DNA of 64,000 bases. Source: Chitinophaga rhizophila. Its GTDB lineage: Bacteria; Bacteroidota; Bacteroidia; Chitinophagales; Chitinophagaceae. Positions 16,761 to 24,573 of this stretch are shown in pieces. The translations under genes and the position numbers were made by a program. Each line of letters opens with the position of its first letter. Positions within the stretch are counted from its first letter, which is position 1. Under the pieces are notes generated by a model. That model saw only the letters and a program-made list of their open reading frames with translations. It ran no database searches and was not told the origin of the DNA. The stretch is taken from positions 558,001 through 622,000 of the forward strand of contig NZ_JAICCF010000003.1 of NCBI RefSeq assembly GCF_019492185.1, given 5' to 3'.

Positions 16761-17654
16761 ATGAATGTCACAATCATTGGTAGAAATAACAGCGGCGGCC
16801 TCGAAAAAGATAAGCTTATCCTGACAGATCTGCTGTTACAAAATGGGATGAGTGTAGATTTCTGGGATCTGGATAACACGTTTATACCTGTCAGTGAAGA
16901 TACAGATCTGTGTATACACCTGGAAATTGTGAATGAGCAATACTTTGGACGAAGGAACATACTGATTCCCAACCAGGAATGGTTTTACAGGGAATGGTTG
17001 CAACACCTAGACAGATTTGACGCTGTTTTCTGTAAATCGGTATATGCCGCTAATCTGTTCCGTCAACATCATAACAATGTGAAATACACAGGGTTTACCT
17101 CCCTGGATTGTTATCAGGAAGGGGATAAACTACTCGAATGCTTTCATTCCTCGGGTAGCTCAAAAGCCAAGGGGACCAGCGTTTTAGTAGAGGCGCTGCG
17201 GGAATACAGCTATTCCAGGTTTCACATTGTGAGCAGTCTTATAACAGCAGCGCCGTTTGATAATGATCATCTCATTTTCCATGGTACACTTCCTGAGAAA
17301 GCATATAATGATTGCAGAAACAGGTGCCTGGTGCATATATATCCCTCTATGATAGAAGGCTTTGGGCATGCCATTAATGAAGCAAAAGCCTGTGGCGCGG
17401 TGGTGCTTACGACAGATTATCCGCCGATGAATGAACTGACATCCGATTTTCTGATCCCATTTGCCAAAGAATATGTTATTCCGGGCAGGCTGGGGGGAAT
17501 TGTTGAATTACATCCCCTGGCCATTCAGGCATCTCTGCAGGCGGTATTGCATCGCGAAGACCTGCAGGAACTGGGCCGGAGTAACCGGCTGTCCTTCCTG
17601 CAAAATGACCAGCTTTTCAGAGAACAGTTTATGCATGCATTACTGACATTGTAG
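16761..17654 (+). CDS. GT-B glycosyltransferase, family 4 (GT1-type)
   Basis: 297 aa from the ATG at 16761; the frame opens with TTG at 16710 inside the previous gene. The N-terminus MNVTIIGRNNSGGLEKDK carries the first beta strand and Gly loop of the acceptor domain. In the C-terminal donor domain E199-GFGHAIN-E207 is the E-x7-E motif that binds the nucleotide sugar, followed by CGAVVLTTDYPPMNEL, the usual GT4 strand. At 297 aa it is shorter than most GT4 enzymes (350-400 aa). It is cytosolic. It is probably part of the same decoration step as the GT25-LicD fusion. Confidence 0.8.
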   Translation: MNVTIIGRNNSGGLEKDKLILTDLLLQNGMSVDFWDLDNTFIPVSEDTDLCIHLEIVNEQYFGRRNILIPNQEWFYREWLQHLDRFDAVFCKSVYAANLFRQHHNNVKYTGFTSLDCYQEGDKLLECFHSSGSSKAKGTSVLVEALREYSYSRFHIVSSLITAAPFDNDHLIFHGTLPEKAYNDCRNRCLVHIYPSMIEGFGHAINEAKACGAVVLTTDYPPMNELTSDFLIPFAKEYVIPGRLGGIVELHPLAIQASLQAVLHREDLQELGRSNRLSFLQNDQLFREQFMHALLTL

Positions 17655-17726
17655 TCATCTGGCGGGGCCATCTGGAAGTAACTTTTAAAAAGAAACAAGT
17701 ATCATTGTGAATAGACATCTGAGTAT

Positions 17727-18617
17727 ATGAAAAAATTTGTTGATCCATCAGGTAATCCATGCTATATATTATTATTAATAGTACTGATGTTGCCCTGTAC
17801 AGGCCTCTTTGCACAAACCCTTCAGGGAACACTGTATGACGCAAAAACAGGCGAGCCTATTCCATACGCCAGTGTTGGTATTAAATATAAGAGCAAAGGT
17901 GGTATTGCTGACAGGAATGGCGCGTATGCCATTGACATCTCAGGTATAGCTTCTTCAGATTCTGTCATCTTCAGTCATATTGGTTACACAACACTTGCCT
18001 TCAGGCTGTCTGATATTAATGTGGCCGGTAAAATGGATGTGAAGTTAGTACCCCGTGAGCAGTCACTGGCTACGGTAACAGTAAGTGCGCAACGCGAGAT
18101 GCTGACGTTGGGCAGTGAAAGAGCTACCAGCAGATTTACAGGCTGGGGCGATTACCAGAGCTCGCGTGGCAGGACCAGGGGTTTGCAGCTGGATGTATCC
18201 GGCGCACCATTTAAGGTACTTGCATTTGCCTGCAGGATCAAAGAGATGTCATTTGACAGTGTGAAAGTCAGGTTGAACATCCTGGGTAAGGTGAAGGGAG
18301 AAGATCAGCTGCAGCAGTTATTACAAAGGCCGGTCTATTTTAATATCTATAAAGGGGCGAAGTGGGTCAATGTAGATCTGACTCCATATAATATTATTCT
18401 TTCAGACACAGTAGTATTGGCTGTGGAATGGGTAGACTCCTGGGCTCCGCCTAAGAAGCCCAGGGAGGAAAGTAATCAGTTCACTATTGCGCTGAGTAAA
18501 GACCATGGCTACTTCTACGAACGTAATACACCTAATGAACGCCCTGTTCTACGGCAATCCATGGAGTTACCTGTGATGTACCTGAAGGGTTACAAGGTAG
18601 GTAATGAAGGTAAATAG
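17727..18617 (+). CDS. Secreted protein with carboxypeptidase-regulatory-like N-terminal domain
   Basis: 296 aa. Hydrophobic residues 12-30 end in GLFAQ, a signal peptide. It is followed by QGTLYDAKTGEPIPYASVGIK (in part, about residues 33-53), the CarboxypepD_reg-like (DUF4480) module typical of Bacteroidota envelope proteins and TonB-dependent receptors. The module ends near VTVSAQREML (about 120). No TonB receptor plug or barrel follows, so it is not a truncated receptor but a stand-alone periplasmic or outer-membrane protein; the last ~170 residues are unassigned. It is the last plus-strand gene of the cluster, and its 3' end overlaps the convergent gene by 28 bp. Confidence 0.65.
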   Translation: MKKFVDPSGNPCYILLLIVLMLPCTGLFAQTLQGTLYDAKTGEPIPYASVGIKYKSKGGIADRNGAYAIDISGIASSDSVIFSHIGYTTLAFRLSDINVAGKMDVKLVPREQSLATVTVSAQREMLTLGSERATSRFTGWGDYQSSRGRTRGLQLDVSGAPFKVLAFACRIKEMSFDSVKVRLNILGKVKGEDQLQQLLQRPVYFNIYKGAKWVNVDLTPYNIILSDTVVLAVEWVDSWAPPKKPREESNQFTIALSKDHGYFYERNTPNERPVLRQSMELPVMYLKGYKVGNEGK

Positions 18618-20293
18618 GCCATTAGCATAGCAGCAGTAATGGCGTGTACTTCACCGGCGATATTCTGAAAGGTGTCTGTATCTGCCGGACTTTCTTCCAG
18701 CGGAACCAGCAAAAGCTGGTCATCCTGCCTGATGATCACTGCACAGTTAACAAATGAATTATTCCACCAGTTTCGGGGAAGGTATCCTTCGTCATGTGCC
18801 TGTTTACCAGTATATACCAGCATATAAGGAATCTGGGAACGGTCTCTCAGCCCATTATTCACCAGGTAAGTGACCGCTCCATTTGCCAGATGAAAAATCC
18901 CGGTACAGGGGCCTATAGCCAGCCGGGTATAAGGGCTTGCTATCAGGCACATATCCATTGTGAGTCCTAAGCCTGCGGCGAATAATACGCGCTCTTTCTG
19001 TGCAACCGTCAACAGCGGTTGTATATTGTTTTCCTGCTTATGTTCCGCCCCGTCGAATATCAACACTTTTACCCGAGGGTTTAATAAAAGCCCCTGTAGT
19101 ACAGCAATGAACTCACTGAATAACAGCACTTTTTTATCTTCTGTGGATCCATTTTGTAAAATAACCAGGTAGTCTTCCGATGTTATCCCATGTTTTTCCA
19201 GCCATTGATCAGCCGTAGTAAGTGCTGCATCAGTTATATATATTTCCTTGTCTTCATTTAAGCTACGGGGGGCAGTAGCAGGATGTTGGGTGAGAAAATC
19301 CCATCCATAACTATCTTCAAAATCGTCTTCCTTTAAAGGTGTGAGTGTGTATATAGCTGTTTGTAGCAAAGCGGCATCATATAGTGGAGAGATATGCAGG
19401 AGGAAGGGCAGCATCAGGTCACCTTCTACCAGTATCAGGTCATAATCTGAAAAATTTAGTTGCTCCCATGGCAGGCAGCTGATTGTAACGTTTTCTCCGA
19501 ACGTGTTGCCATATAATTCTCGCAGCCGGGGTGCTATTCCGTAATTGTAACAATTGATTTTCACTTCTTCGTAGGCCCCACAATTTCTCAGTACCCGCTT
19601 CATGAATCTCACCCAGACAGTTGAGTCTCCGATAAAAAAGCTTCGTTTATAGTCGTCCAGGACCAGGATTTTTCTATATCCGGGAGGTGTGTAACGTTTA
19701 TTTGCAGCGATAATTTTCAGCAGCAAAGCATGGAAGGATTGCTCCTGCTCTTTCCGGGTATGCCCCTTCCACGCGGTGGTTAATGATTGTTTAAAGGAGT
19801 GGAGAGTACTGTTTTTCAAAGTATCAGGTACTTCCCATTTCCCTTTCGGATGAAAGAGGGTGATTATGCTTTTATAGATCGGTGCTGCTGGTTTATAGGC
19901 CGGGTTGACCAGAGAATAGATTTTATCCTGCGGATACTGGCCCTGGTATCTGTTGTTCAGGTAGCGTTGTAGAATCTGTTCGTAATCAAAATGACAGATA
20001 ATCAGCGAGTAAGCTGAAAAATCAATGTCGTCCCAGGGTAGGTGGGAGAGGAAGCGGTTGATGAATGTTGACGGCGGGGATTGAGGGTTCCACAGTTGCC
20101 GGTAGTCCATTTTTGACCGGTCGTTGAGTTGGATCACTGCGGGCTGGCCGGCAGTAAAATGATCCAGCAGAAAGAGGGTAGTATATAGTTGTCTGACCAG
20201 GGGAGCGTGTATTTTCTGGTGTTTTATGAGGTCGGGATAGTCGGCGAGTATGAGTATGTTTTCGAGAAGCATGGTGTTGGCTGGATTAACCAT
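18590..20293 (-). CDS. GT9/heptosyltransferase-like protein
   Basis: 567 aa from the ATG at 20293. The frame extends to 20359, but the extra residues are a hydrophobic run of uncertain status; an ATG at 20272 (MLLENILILADYPD) is equally possible. The C-terminal ~200 residues resemble the donor-binding half of glycosyltransferase family 9: ILQNGSTEDKKVLLFSEFIAV (in part), VLIFDGAEHKQEN and the near-terminal GPCTGIFHLANGA, like the GPxTGxxHLA motif of heptosyltransferases. The N-terminal half is not recognised. It is oriented against the cluster with a 28-bp tail overlap. It may belong to the cluster as a further glycosyltransferase or be an unrelated envelope gene. Confidence 0.65.
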   Translation of the reverse strand: MVNPANTMLLENILILADYPDLIKHQKIHAPLVRQLYTTLFLLDHFTAGQPAVIQLNDRSKMDYRQLWNPQSPPSTFINRFLSHLPWDDIDFSAYSLIICHFDYEQILQRYLNNRYQGQYPQDKIYSLVNPAYKPAAPIYKSIITLFHPKGKWEVPDTLKNSTLHSFKQSLTTAWKGHTRKEQEQSFHALLLKIIAANKRYTPPGYRKILVLDDYKRSFFIGDSTVWVRFMKRVLRNCGAYEEVKINCYNYGIAPRLRELYGNTFGENVTISCLPWEQLNFSDYDLILVEGDLMLPFLLHISPLYDAALLQTAIYTLTPLKEDDFEDSYGWDFLTQHPATAPRSLNEDKEIYITDAALTTADQWLEKHGITSEDYLVILQNGSTEDKKVLLFSEFIAVLQGLLLNPRVKVLIFDGAEHKQENNIQPLLTVAQKERVLFAAGLGLTMDMCLIASPYTRLAIGPCTGIFHLANGAVTYLVNNGLRDRSQIPYMLVYTGKQAHDEGYLPRNWWNNSFVNCAVIIRQDDQLLLVPLEESPADTDTFQNIAGEVHAITAAMLMAYLPSLPTL

Positions 20294-20624
20294 GGTTAAG
20301 ATAGGAAAAAAGATGAGGAGGAGGAAAATGTGCCGGTGTAATTGGCTGATGGGTGGCATAATTAACCAATTGATAACGCTTGGTGTCTTATATCATCCGG
20401 GTACCAAAAGGGCACTAAGAGGGCATCTCTATATCCCGGGGATATTGAGGTGACGTATTGGTGAGCGGAAGATGAGTATGTGGAGTAAAAGGCAGACCGG
20501 GTATAAGAAAAGAATAGTGATCGGGGGAATCTAGGCGGTAGAACTGATTTTTAAGGAGTTAGGGAAGGATAGGAGACAGCGGTAGTAGCGAGGGCTGTCA
20601 GTTTTACCTGGGCCAAAAGAAAAT
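20294..20624. other. Gene-free stretch between the cluster and the tRNA
   Basis: About 330 bases with no supportable gene on either strand. It contains one interrupted palindrome (20427-20449) and purine-rich sequence from about 20500 to 20600. No insertion-sequence ends or integrase remnants were seen. It marks the boundary between the accessory cluster and core genes, beside a tRNA. Confidence 0.6.
20427..20449. repeat. Interrupted palindrome
   Basis: CTC-T-ATATCCC-G-GGGATAT-T-GAG: 7-bp perfect arms around a single G, extended by 3 bp after a T/T mismatch. It lies about 135 bp upstream of the minus-strand GT9-like gene, so it could be an operator for it. No T-tract follows, so it is not a typical terminator. 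Confidence 0.45.
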
Positions 20625-20654
20625 AGCCTTACCAATGATAACATTAGTAAGGCT
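20619..20654 (-). terminator. Terminator of the tRNA transcript
   Basis: AGCCTTAC at 20625-20632 pairs with GTAAGGCT at 20647-20654; inner AATG/CATT pairing extends the stem. Read on the minus strand the hairpin is followed by a T-rich tract (ATTTTCTTTT). It lies 10 bp past the tRNA 3' end. Confidence 0.8.
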
Positions 20655-20664
20655 TTAATTTTCG

Positions 20665-20738
20665 TGGTCCCACCAGGGCATGATCCTGGGACCCCCTGAT
20701 TATGAGTCAGGTGCTCTAACCAACTGAGCTATAGGACC
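20665..20738 (-). tRNA. tRNA with CAT anticodon (elongator Met or Ile2)
   Basis: 74 nt on the minus strand. The acceptor stem pairs GGTCCTA with TGGGACC (one G-T pair). The D arm contains AGCTCAGTTGGTTAGAGC. The anticodon stem CCTGA/TCAGG encloses loop CTCATAA with anticodon CAT. CCA is not encoded. Sequence around the D arm is closer to elongator tRNA-Met, but a CAT anticodon may also be the lysidine-modified Ile2 tRNA, which sequence alone does not settle. The T loop reads ATCATGC rather than TTCRANN, so the usual T54-A58 pair is swapped to A-T. Confidence 0.9.
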
Positions 20739-20858
20739 TGTTCTTTTCAGAACGAATATTTTGAAACTTTCTCGAGGGTTCCCCTCAAAGGGGAGGGCAA
20801 AATTAATTATTTTTTATTCAATTATCCAATCATTTTAAAATTTTTTATTTCCTCCATA

Positions 20859-20866
20859 TAAATTTG
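20859..20866 (+). promoter_or_regulatory. Candidate -7 box TAAATTTG for the HAD gene
   Basis: A match to the Bacteroidota TAnnTTTG consensus 27 bases before the ATG at 20893, in AT-rich DNA. No TTG -33 element at the right distance was seen, so support is moderate. Confidence 0.45.
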
Positions 20867-20892
20867 CATTTTCTCACCCAGCACTCAATACG

Positions 20893-21507
20893 ATGAAAGG
20901 CATTAAACACATTATTTTCGATCTAGGGGGCGTTATTATAAATCTTGACTACCAGGCTACTTACAAGGCATTTGAAGCGTTGGGAGTGAAGGAGTTTACT
21001 AGTTTATACAATCAGTTTTCGCTGAACACATTGTTTGACGATCTGGAGACGGGCAAGGTTGGGCCGGAGGTATTTCTGAATGAGATGCAGCAGCATACTG
21101 CGCCGGGCACAACGCATCAGCAGATTATTGATGCATGGAATGCGATGTTACTGGATTTTCCTTTACGCCGGTTGCAGATATTGCAGCAATTGCGGCAGCA
21201 TTATGGGTTATATTTGCTGAGTAATACGAATGCGATTCATCTGGAGCGGTTTAACAGGATATTACAGGAGAGCAGGGGCATACCATCTCTGGCCGCGTTT
21301 TTTGACAGGGCGTATTATTCGCATGAGATAGGGCTACGTAAGCCTACCCCTGAATCCTTTGAGTATGTGTTGGAGGAAAATGGTCTGAATCCTGCGGAGA
21401 CCTTATTTATAGACGACACCCTTCCTAACATAGAGGGGGCGAAGGCAGTTGGTCTGCAAACAATCCATCTGGAGCCACCGAAGACGATGGCAGACATATT
21501 CAGATGA
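20893..21507 (+). CDS. HAD-superfamily phosphatase (YihX-like)
   Basis: 204 aa. The four HAD motifs are present: I in IIFDLGGVIIN (D10; the second Asp is replaced by Gly, as in the YihX group), II in LLSNTN, III Lys in GLRKPTPESF, and IV in FIDDTLPNIEGA. The C1 cap between motifs I and II is helical. YihX acts on alpha-glucose-1-phosphate, but substrates in this group vary and cannot be read here. It is cytosolic and monocistronic; the next gene is convergent and ends 9 bp away. Confidence 0.85.
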   Translation: MKGIKHIIFDLGGVIINLDYQATYKAFEALGVKEFTSLYNQFSLNTLFDDLETGKVGPEVFLNEMQQHTAPGTTHQQIIDAWNAMLLDFPLRRLQILQQLRQHYGLYLLSNTNAIHLERFNRILQESRGIPSLAAFFDRAYYSHEIGLRKPTPESFEYVLEENGLNPAETLFIDDTLPNIEGAKAVGLQTIHLEPPKTMADIFR

Positions 21508-21515
21508 TATGAGGA

Positions 21516-21776
21516 TTATTTAACTTCTTCAAAATCCAGGTAATCACCTTTATCCGCCTTTTTAGAGGCAGCGTATTGTTGTTGCTGTTGCTGTGCCTGT
21601 GCAGCCTGTCTTTGGGCCTGTTCCTGTTGCTGGTATTGGCGGCGAAGATGTTCCTGAATATCGCCCATCTGTCTGCGTACTTGTTTAGTTGACTGATAGA
21701 CAGGTACGATGAAGCCGAACACGATTTTGTACAGTAGCCAGAACACGAAGGCTAAAATTGCATATTTCAGTATCAT
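21516..21776 (-). CDS. DUF4834 small membrane protein
   Basis: 86 aa. One N-terminal TM helix (residues about 4-28) is followed by a charged, Gln/Ala-rich cytoplasmic coiled-coil-like tail (QQQEQAQRQAAQAQQQQQQY) and an acidic end DYLDFEEVK. This matches DUF4834, a family restricted to Bacteroidota with no known function. It lies 90 bp downstream of the TM2 gene on the same strand. Confidence 0.75.
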   Translation of the reverse strand: MILKYAILAFVFWLLYKIVFGFIVPVYQSTKQVRRQMGDIQEHLRRQYQQQEQAQRQAAQAQQQQQQYAASKKADKGDYLDFEEVK

Positions 21777-21866
21777 ATTTACAAATTTAGCGGTTAATCT
21801 GTTTTCGGGGCAGAAAAAAGGGGTCCTTTAAGTTTTCTTTAACAGCCCCGGAAACAGATTAACAGG

Positions 21867-22217
21867 CTATAAACCAAGCAGCACGGCGCATTCCAGGGCG
21901 GCCTTTTTGTTATACTCCCAGGTTAGCTTACGATAGTTGATAGCGTCTACGATGGTACCGACCCAGCATAATCCTACAGTAAAGATGTATAGTACACCCA
22001 TTCCGATGTGATTGATCAGGAAGCGGTGGATACCTGCGGGGCCGATAAGGCCTACGAGGCAGCATACGAGAATGGTGGTGGGGTCTTTGCGGCGGCCTTG
22101 ATAAATGGCAAGGAACCGTTGGCGGCTGTCCGTGGAATAATTCCTGGTAAGTTCCTGCAGCCACAGGAGTTCTTCCTGTTCTATACCAGGTAATGAGGCA
22201 AACGAATAGTCGATCAT
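21867..22217 (-). CDS. TM2 domain membrane protein
   Basis: 116 aa. The last ~70 residues carry the TM2 pattern: hydrophobic CCLVGLIGPAGIHRFLINHIG (in part), then MGVLYIFTVGLCWVGTIVDAI, forming two TM helices with the conserved GxHRF and Gx6D elements. The function of TM2 proteins in bacteria is unknown. Its start overlaps the stop of the upstream DUF2752 gene by 4 bases (ATGA), so the two are probably translated together. Confidence 0.8.
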   Translation of the reverse strand: MIDYSFASLPGIEQEELLWLQELTRNYSTDSRQRFLAIYQGRRKDPTTILVCCLVGLIGPAGIHRFLINHIGMGVLYIFTVGLCWVGTIVDAINYRKLTWEYNKKAALECAVLLGL

Positions 22218-22531
22218 GTATAGTGGTTTTTAAGTTCCGCGAAAGATTGCCATTGTGCTCTGCCTAGTTGAAAGATGCGGTAGGTGAGCAGGGGCAGGGC
22301 GAAGGGGCCGAGAAAGTGAGCCTGCAGGGATGCTTTCCATTGACCATGGAGCAGGAAACTGATGGAGTGACCCATTCCACAGCCGGGGCACCAGGTGATG
22401 CCGATACGTTTGAGCATACAGAATCCGGGGCCGTTATCTGAGTACGGATCCATGAGGAACAGGAGTATCAGCGCAGTTGGCCAGATGATTAACTCATAGT
22501 TAATACGTTGTATGTATGCTTTAACAGACAT
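22214..22531 (-). CDS. DUF2752 membrane protein
   Basis: 105 aa. The DUF2752 signature TWCPGCGMGHSISFLLHGQW (residues about 46-65) lies between two hydrophobic segments (about 15-27 and 72-90). The CPGCGMxH motif could bind metal, but no function is established. It is coupled to the TM2 gene by an ATGA overlap. The pair is divergent from rimP, with 182 bp between start codons. Confidence 0.8.
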   Translation of the reverse strand: MSVKAYIQRINYELIIWPTALILLFLMDPYSDNGPGFCMLKRIGITWCPGCGMGHSISFLLHGQWKASLQAHFLGPFALPLLTYRIFQLGRAQWQSFAELKNHYT

Positions 22532-22632
22532 ATAAGAAGGCAGGGGCTACAGGCATTAAATATTTTTGAAATCTATGCGGACAGTGACTTTTATCTGGTT
22601 AATTTATTTACTACAAGTTAAAGAAAATGTTC

Positions 22633-22659
22633 TTGGATCAAAATAAAATCCTAATTTTG
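22633..22659 (+). promoter_or_regulatory. Promoter of the rimP-nusA-infB operon
   Basis: TTG at 22633-22635 and TAATTTTG at 22652-22659, 16 bases apart, fit the Bacteroidota -33/-7 consensus. The predicted start of transcription is near 22666, giving a leader of about 48 bases that is almost entirely the hairpin at 22677-22708. Confidence 0.65.
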
Positions 22660-22676
22660 CATAGGAAAATGATAAT

Positions 22677-22713
22677 AACGAAGGGGACTGAGCGGTCCCC
22701 TTCTCGTTTTTTT
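22677..22713 (+). promoter_or_regulatory. Leader hairpin plus T-run touching the rimP start codon
   Basis: A 7-bp GC-rich stem (22682-22688 with 22695-22701, loop TGAGCG) is extended by 5 bp (22677-22681 with 22704-22708) across a 2-base bulge. It is followed by T at 22709-22713, immediately before the ATG at 22714. It has terminator architecture, yet it sits inside the leader of an essential operon. Transcriptional attenuation or control of rimP translation is likely. Confidence 0.75.
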
Positions 22714-23178
22714 ATGGCAAATGAACAAGTGATAACAACAATCAGGGACATGGCCACAGAGATGCTGTCGCCTTATCCTGAATACTTCGTAGTAGAAGTG
22801 CGGATCAAACCCACGAATAACATAAAACTCTTTGTGGACGGAGACAATGGCGTACCGGTAGACAAGCTGGTAGCATTCAACCGGAACCTGTATAGCAGGC
22901 TGGAAGAAGCTAATTTGTTTCCTGACAATGATTTTTCCCTGGAAGTATCTTCCCCTGGTCTGGACGAACCGTTAAAACTTCACCGTCAATACGTTAAGAA
23001 TATTGGTCGTAAGATAGCTGTGACTTTATTGGATAATTCCGAAAAAGAGGGTACGCTGTTATCTGTGACGGAGGAAGTGGTGACGATTGAGGAAGTGGTG
23101 GGTAAGAAGAAGGAGAAAAAAACAACTGAGATAAATTTAAATGAAATCAAGCACACAAAGGTGTGCATCGTGTTTTAA
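22714..23178 (+). CDS. rimP: Ribosome maturation factor RimP
   Basis: 154 aa from MANEQVITTIRDMATEML at 22714; the frame extends upstream to 22627, but that would read through the leader hairpin. The N-terminal alpha/beta domain includes IKLFVDGDNGVPVDKLVAFN (in part) and SLEVSSPGLDEPLKL, the RimP signature. A C-terminal SH3-like barrel follows, with a Lys-rich loop (GKKKEKKTTE). RimP binds the 30S subunit and assists late 16S/S12 assembly. It is the first gene of the classic rimP-nusA-infB operon, 22 bp before nusA. Confidence 0.95.
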   Translation: MANEQVITTIRDMATEMLSPYPEYFVVEVRIKPTNNIKLFVDGDNGVPVDKLVAFNRNLYSRLEEANLFPDNDFSLEVSSPGLDEPLKLHRQYVKNIGRKIAVTLLDNSEKEGTLLSVTEEVVTIEEVVGKKKEKKTTEINLNEIKHTKVCIVF

Positions 23179-23200
23179 AATATAATAATATAACCGAAAC

Positions 23201-24448
23201 ATGGCTAGTATTAACCTGATTGAGTCATTCACGGAGTTTAAAGAGGCGGAAAACATTGACCGCCCGACGTTGATGAAAGTGTTGGAAGATGTGTTCAAAA
23301 CTCTTCTCCGTAAAAAGTATGGCTCTGATGAGAACTTTGACGTGATTGTAAATACTGAGAAGGGTGACCTGGAAATTTTACGCCGCCGTACCATTGTTGC
23401 AGATGGAGACGTAGAGGATGATAATGCCCAGATCGCTTATTCCGAAGCCATTTTAGTTGAACCGGACTATCAGGTAGGTGAAGATCTGTACGAAGAAGTG
23501 GAGATACTGGATTTTGGCCGCAGGGCTATCCTGGCTGCTAAGCAGACGTTATCTGCCCGTATCGGAGACCTTAAAAAGAACATACTTGTCAAGAAATATG
23601 CTGATCGTGTAGGTGAAATTGTAACGGGTGAAGTGTATCAGGTATGGAAAAAAGAAGTTTTATTGCTTGATGATGAAAGGAATGAGTTAATTTTACCTAA
23701 ATCTGAACAAATTCCTACCGATTATTTCAAGAAAGGTGAAAATGTAAGGGCTGTAGTTAAGAAAGTGGAGATGAAGAACAACGCTCCGCTGATCATACTG
23801 TCCCGTACCCATCCTACCTTCCTGGCTAAATTGCTGGAAATTGAGGTTCCTGAGATCTTTGACGGCCTTATAGTAATCAAGAAAATCGTACGCGAGCCGG
23901 GAGAAAGGGCTAAAGTAGCGGTGGAGTCTTATGATGACCGCATTGACCCGGTAGGTGCCTGCGTGGGTATGAAAGGTAGCCGTATTCACGGTATAGTGCG
24001 CGAGTTGCGTAATGAAAACATAGATATCATTAACTACACTGCCAATATTCAGCTATTGATCCAGCGTGCGCTCACACCGGCAAGGATCAGCCGTATGGAG
24101 GTAGATAATGAGAATAAATATGCTTCGGTTTTCCTCAAGGCTGATCAGGTATCCCTGGCTATCGGTAAGAAAGGGGTCAATATAAAACTGGCCTGTGAAT
24201 TGACAGGTTATGAGATAGATGTCTTCCGTGACGAAGAGCAGGAGCAGGCAGAGTATGACATTGACCTGGGAGAATTTTCCGATGAAATCGAAGAATGGAT
24301 ACTGGATGAACTCAAACGTATTGGTTGTGACACTGCCCGTAGTGTACTTGACCTGACGGTAGAGGAACTGGTACGCCGCTCTGACCTGGAAGAGGAAACT
24401 GTAAAAGATATAAGAAGAATACTACAGGAAGAATTTGATAAAGAGTAG
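23201..24448 (+). CDS. nusA: Transcription termination/antitermination factor NusA
   Basis: 415 aa. The order is an N-terminal RNA-polymerase-binding domain (about 1-125), an S1 domain (about 130-200, GEIVTGEVYQVWKKEVLLLDD), then two KH domains with GACVGMKGSRIHGIVREL (in part) and AIGKKGVNIKLACELTG. A helical tail ending near 415 resembles the C-terminal acidic repeat. NusA binds RNA polymerase and modulates pausing, termination and antitermination. It is shorter than the E. coli protein (495 aa), which has two full acidic repeats. It sits between rimP and infB. Confidence 0.97.
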   Translation: MASINLIESFTEFKEAENIDRPTLMKVLEDVFKTLLRKKYGSDENFDVIVNTEKGDLEILRRRTIVADGDVEDDNAQIAYSEAILVEPDYQVGEDLYEEVEILDFGRRAILAAKQTLSARIGDLKKNILVKKYADRVGEIVTGEVYQVWKKEVLLLDDERNELILPKSEQIPTDYFKKGENVRAVVKKVEMKNNAPLIILSRTHPTFLAKLLEIEVPEIFDGLIVIKKIVREPGERAKVAVESYDDRIDPVGACVGMKGSRIHGIVRELRNENIDIINYTANIQLLIQRALTPARISRMEVDNENKYASVFLKADQVSLAIGKKGVNIKLACELTGYEIDVFRDEEQEQAEYDIDLGEFSDEIEEWILDELKRIGCDTARSVLDLTVEELVRRSDLEEETVKDIRRILQEEFDKE

Positions 24449-24530
24449 GTTCACACCACTAACTTCCCCGGGATGTGGGCTTGCTCGACAGAAAGTATTT
24501 TTTAGTTATTGTTAATTGTTAAAAAGGAGT

Positions 24531-24546
24531 CCCGTTAGCCAACGGG
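24531..24546 (+). promoter_or_regulatory. Small hairpin in the nusA-infB spacer
   Basis: CCCGTT-AGCC-AACGGG forms a perfect 6-bp stem with a 4-base loop, 27 bases before the infB ATG. No T-run follows. It could be an RNA-processing or stability element; no more can be said. Confidence 0.4.
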
Positions 24547-24573
24547 AAAAATGGGGAGGCCCGAGATTACAAT

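Noticed and set aside
20294..20660. tRNA-adjacent attachment site or genomic-island boundary
   Set aside because: No integrase, no direct repeat of the tRNA end and no insertion-sequence remnant was seen near the tRNA.
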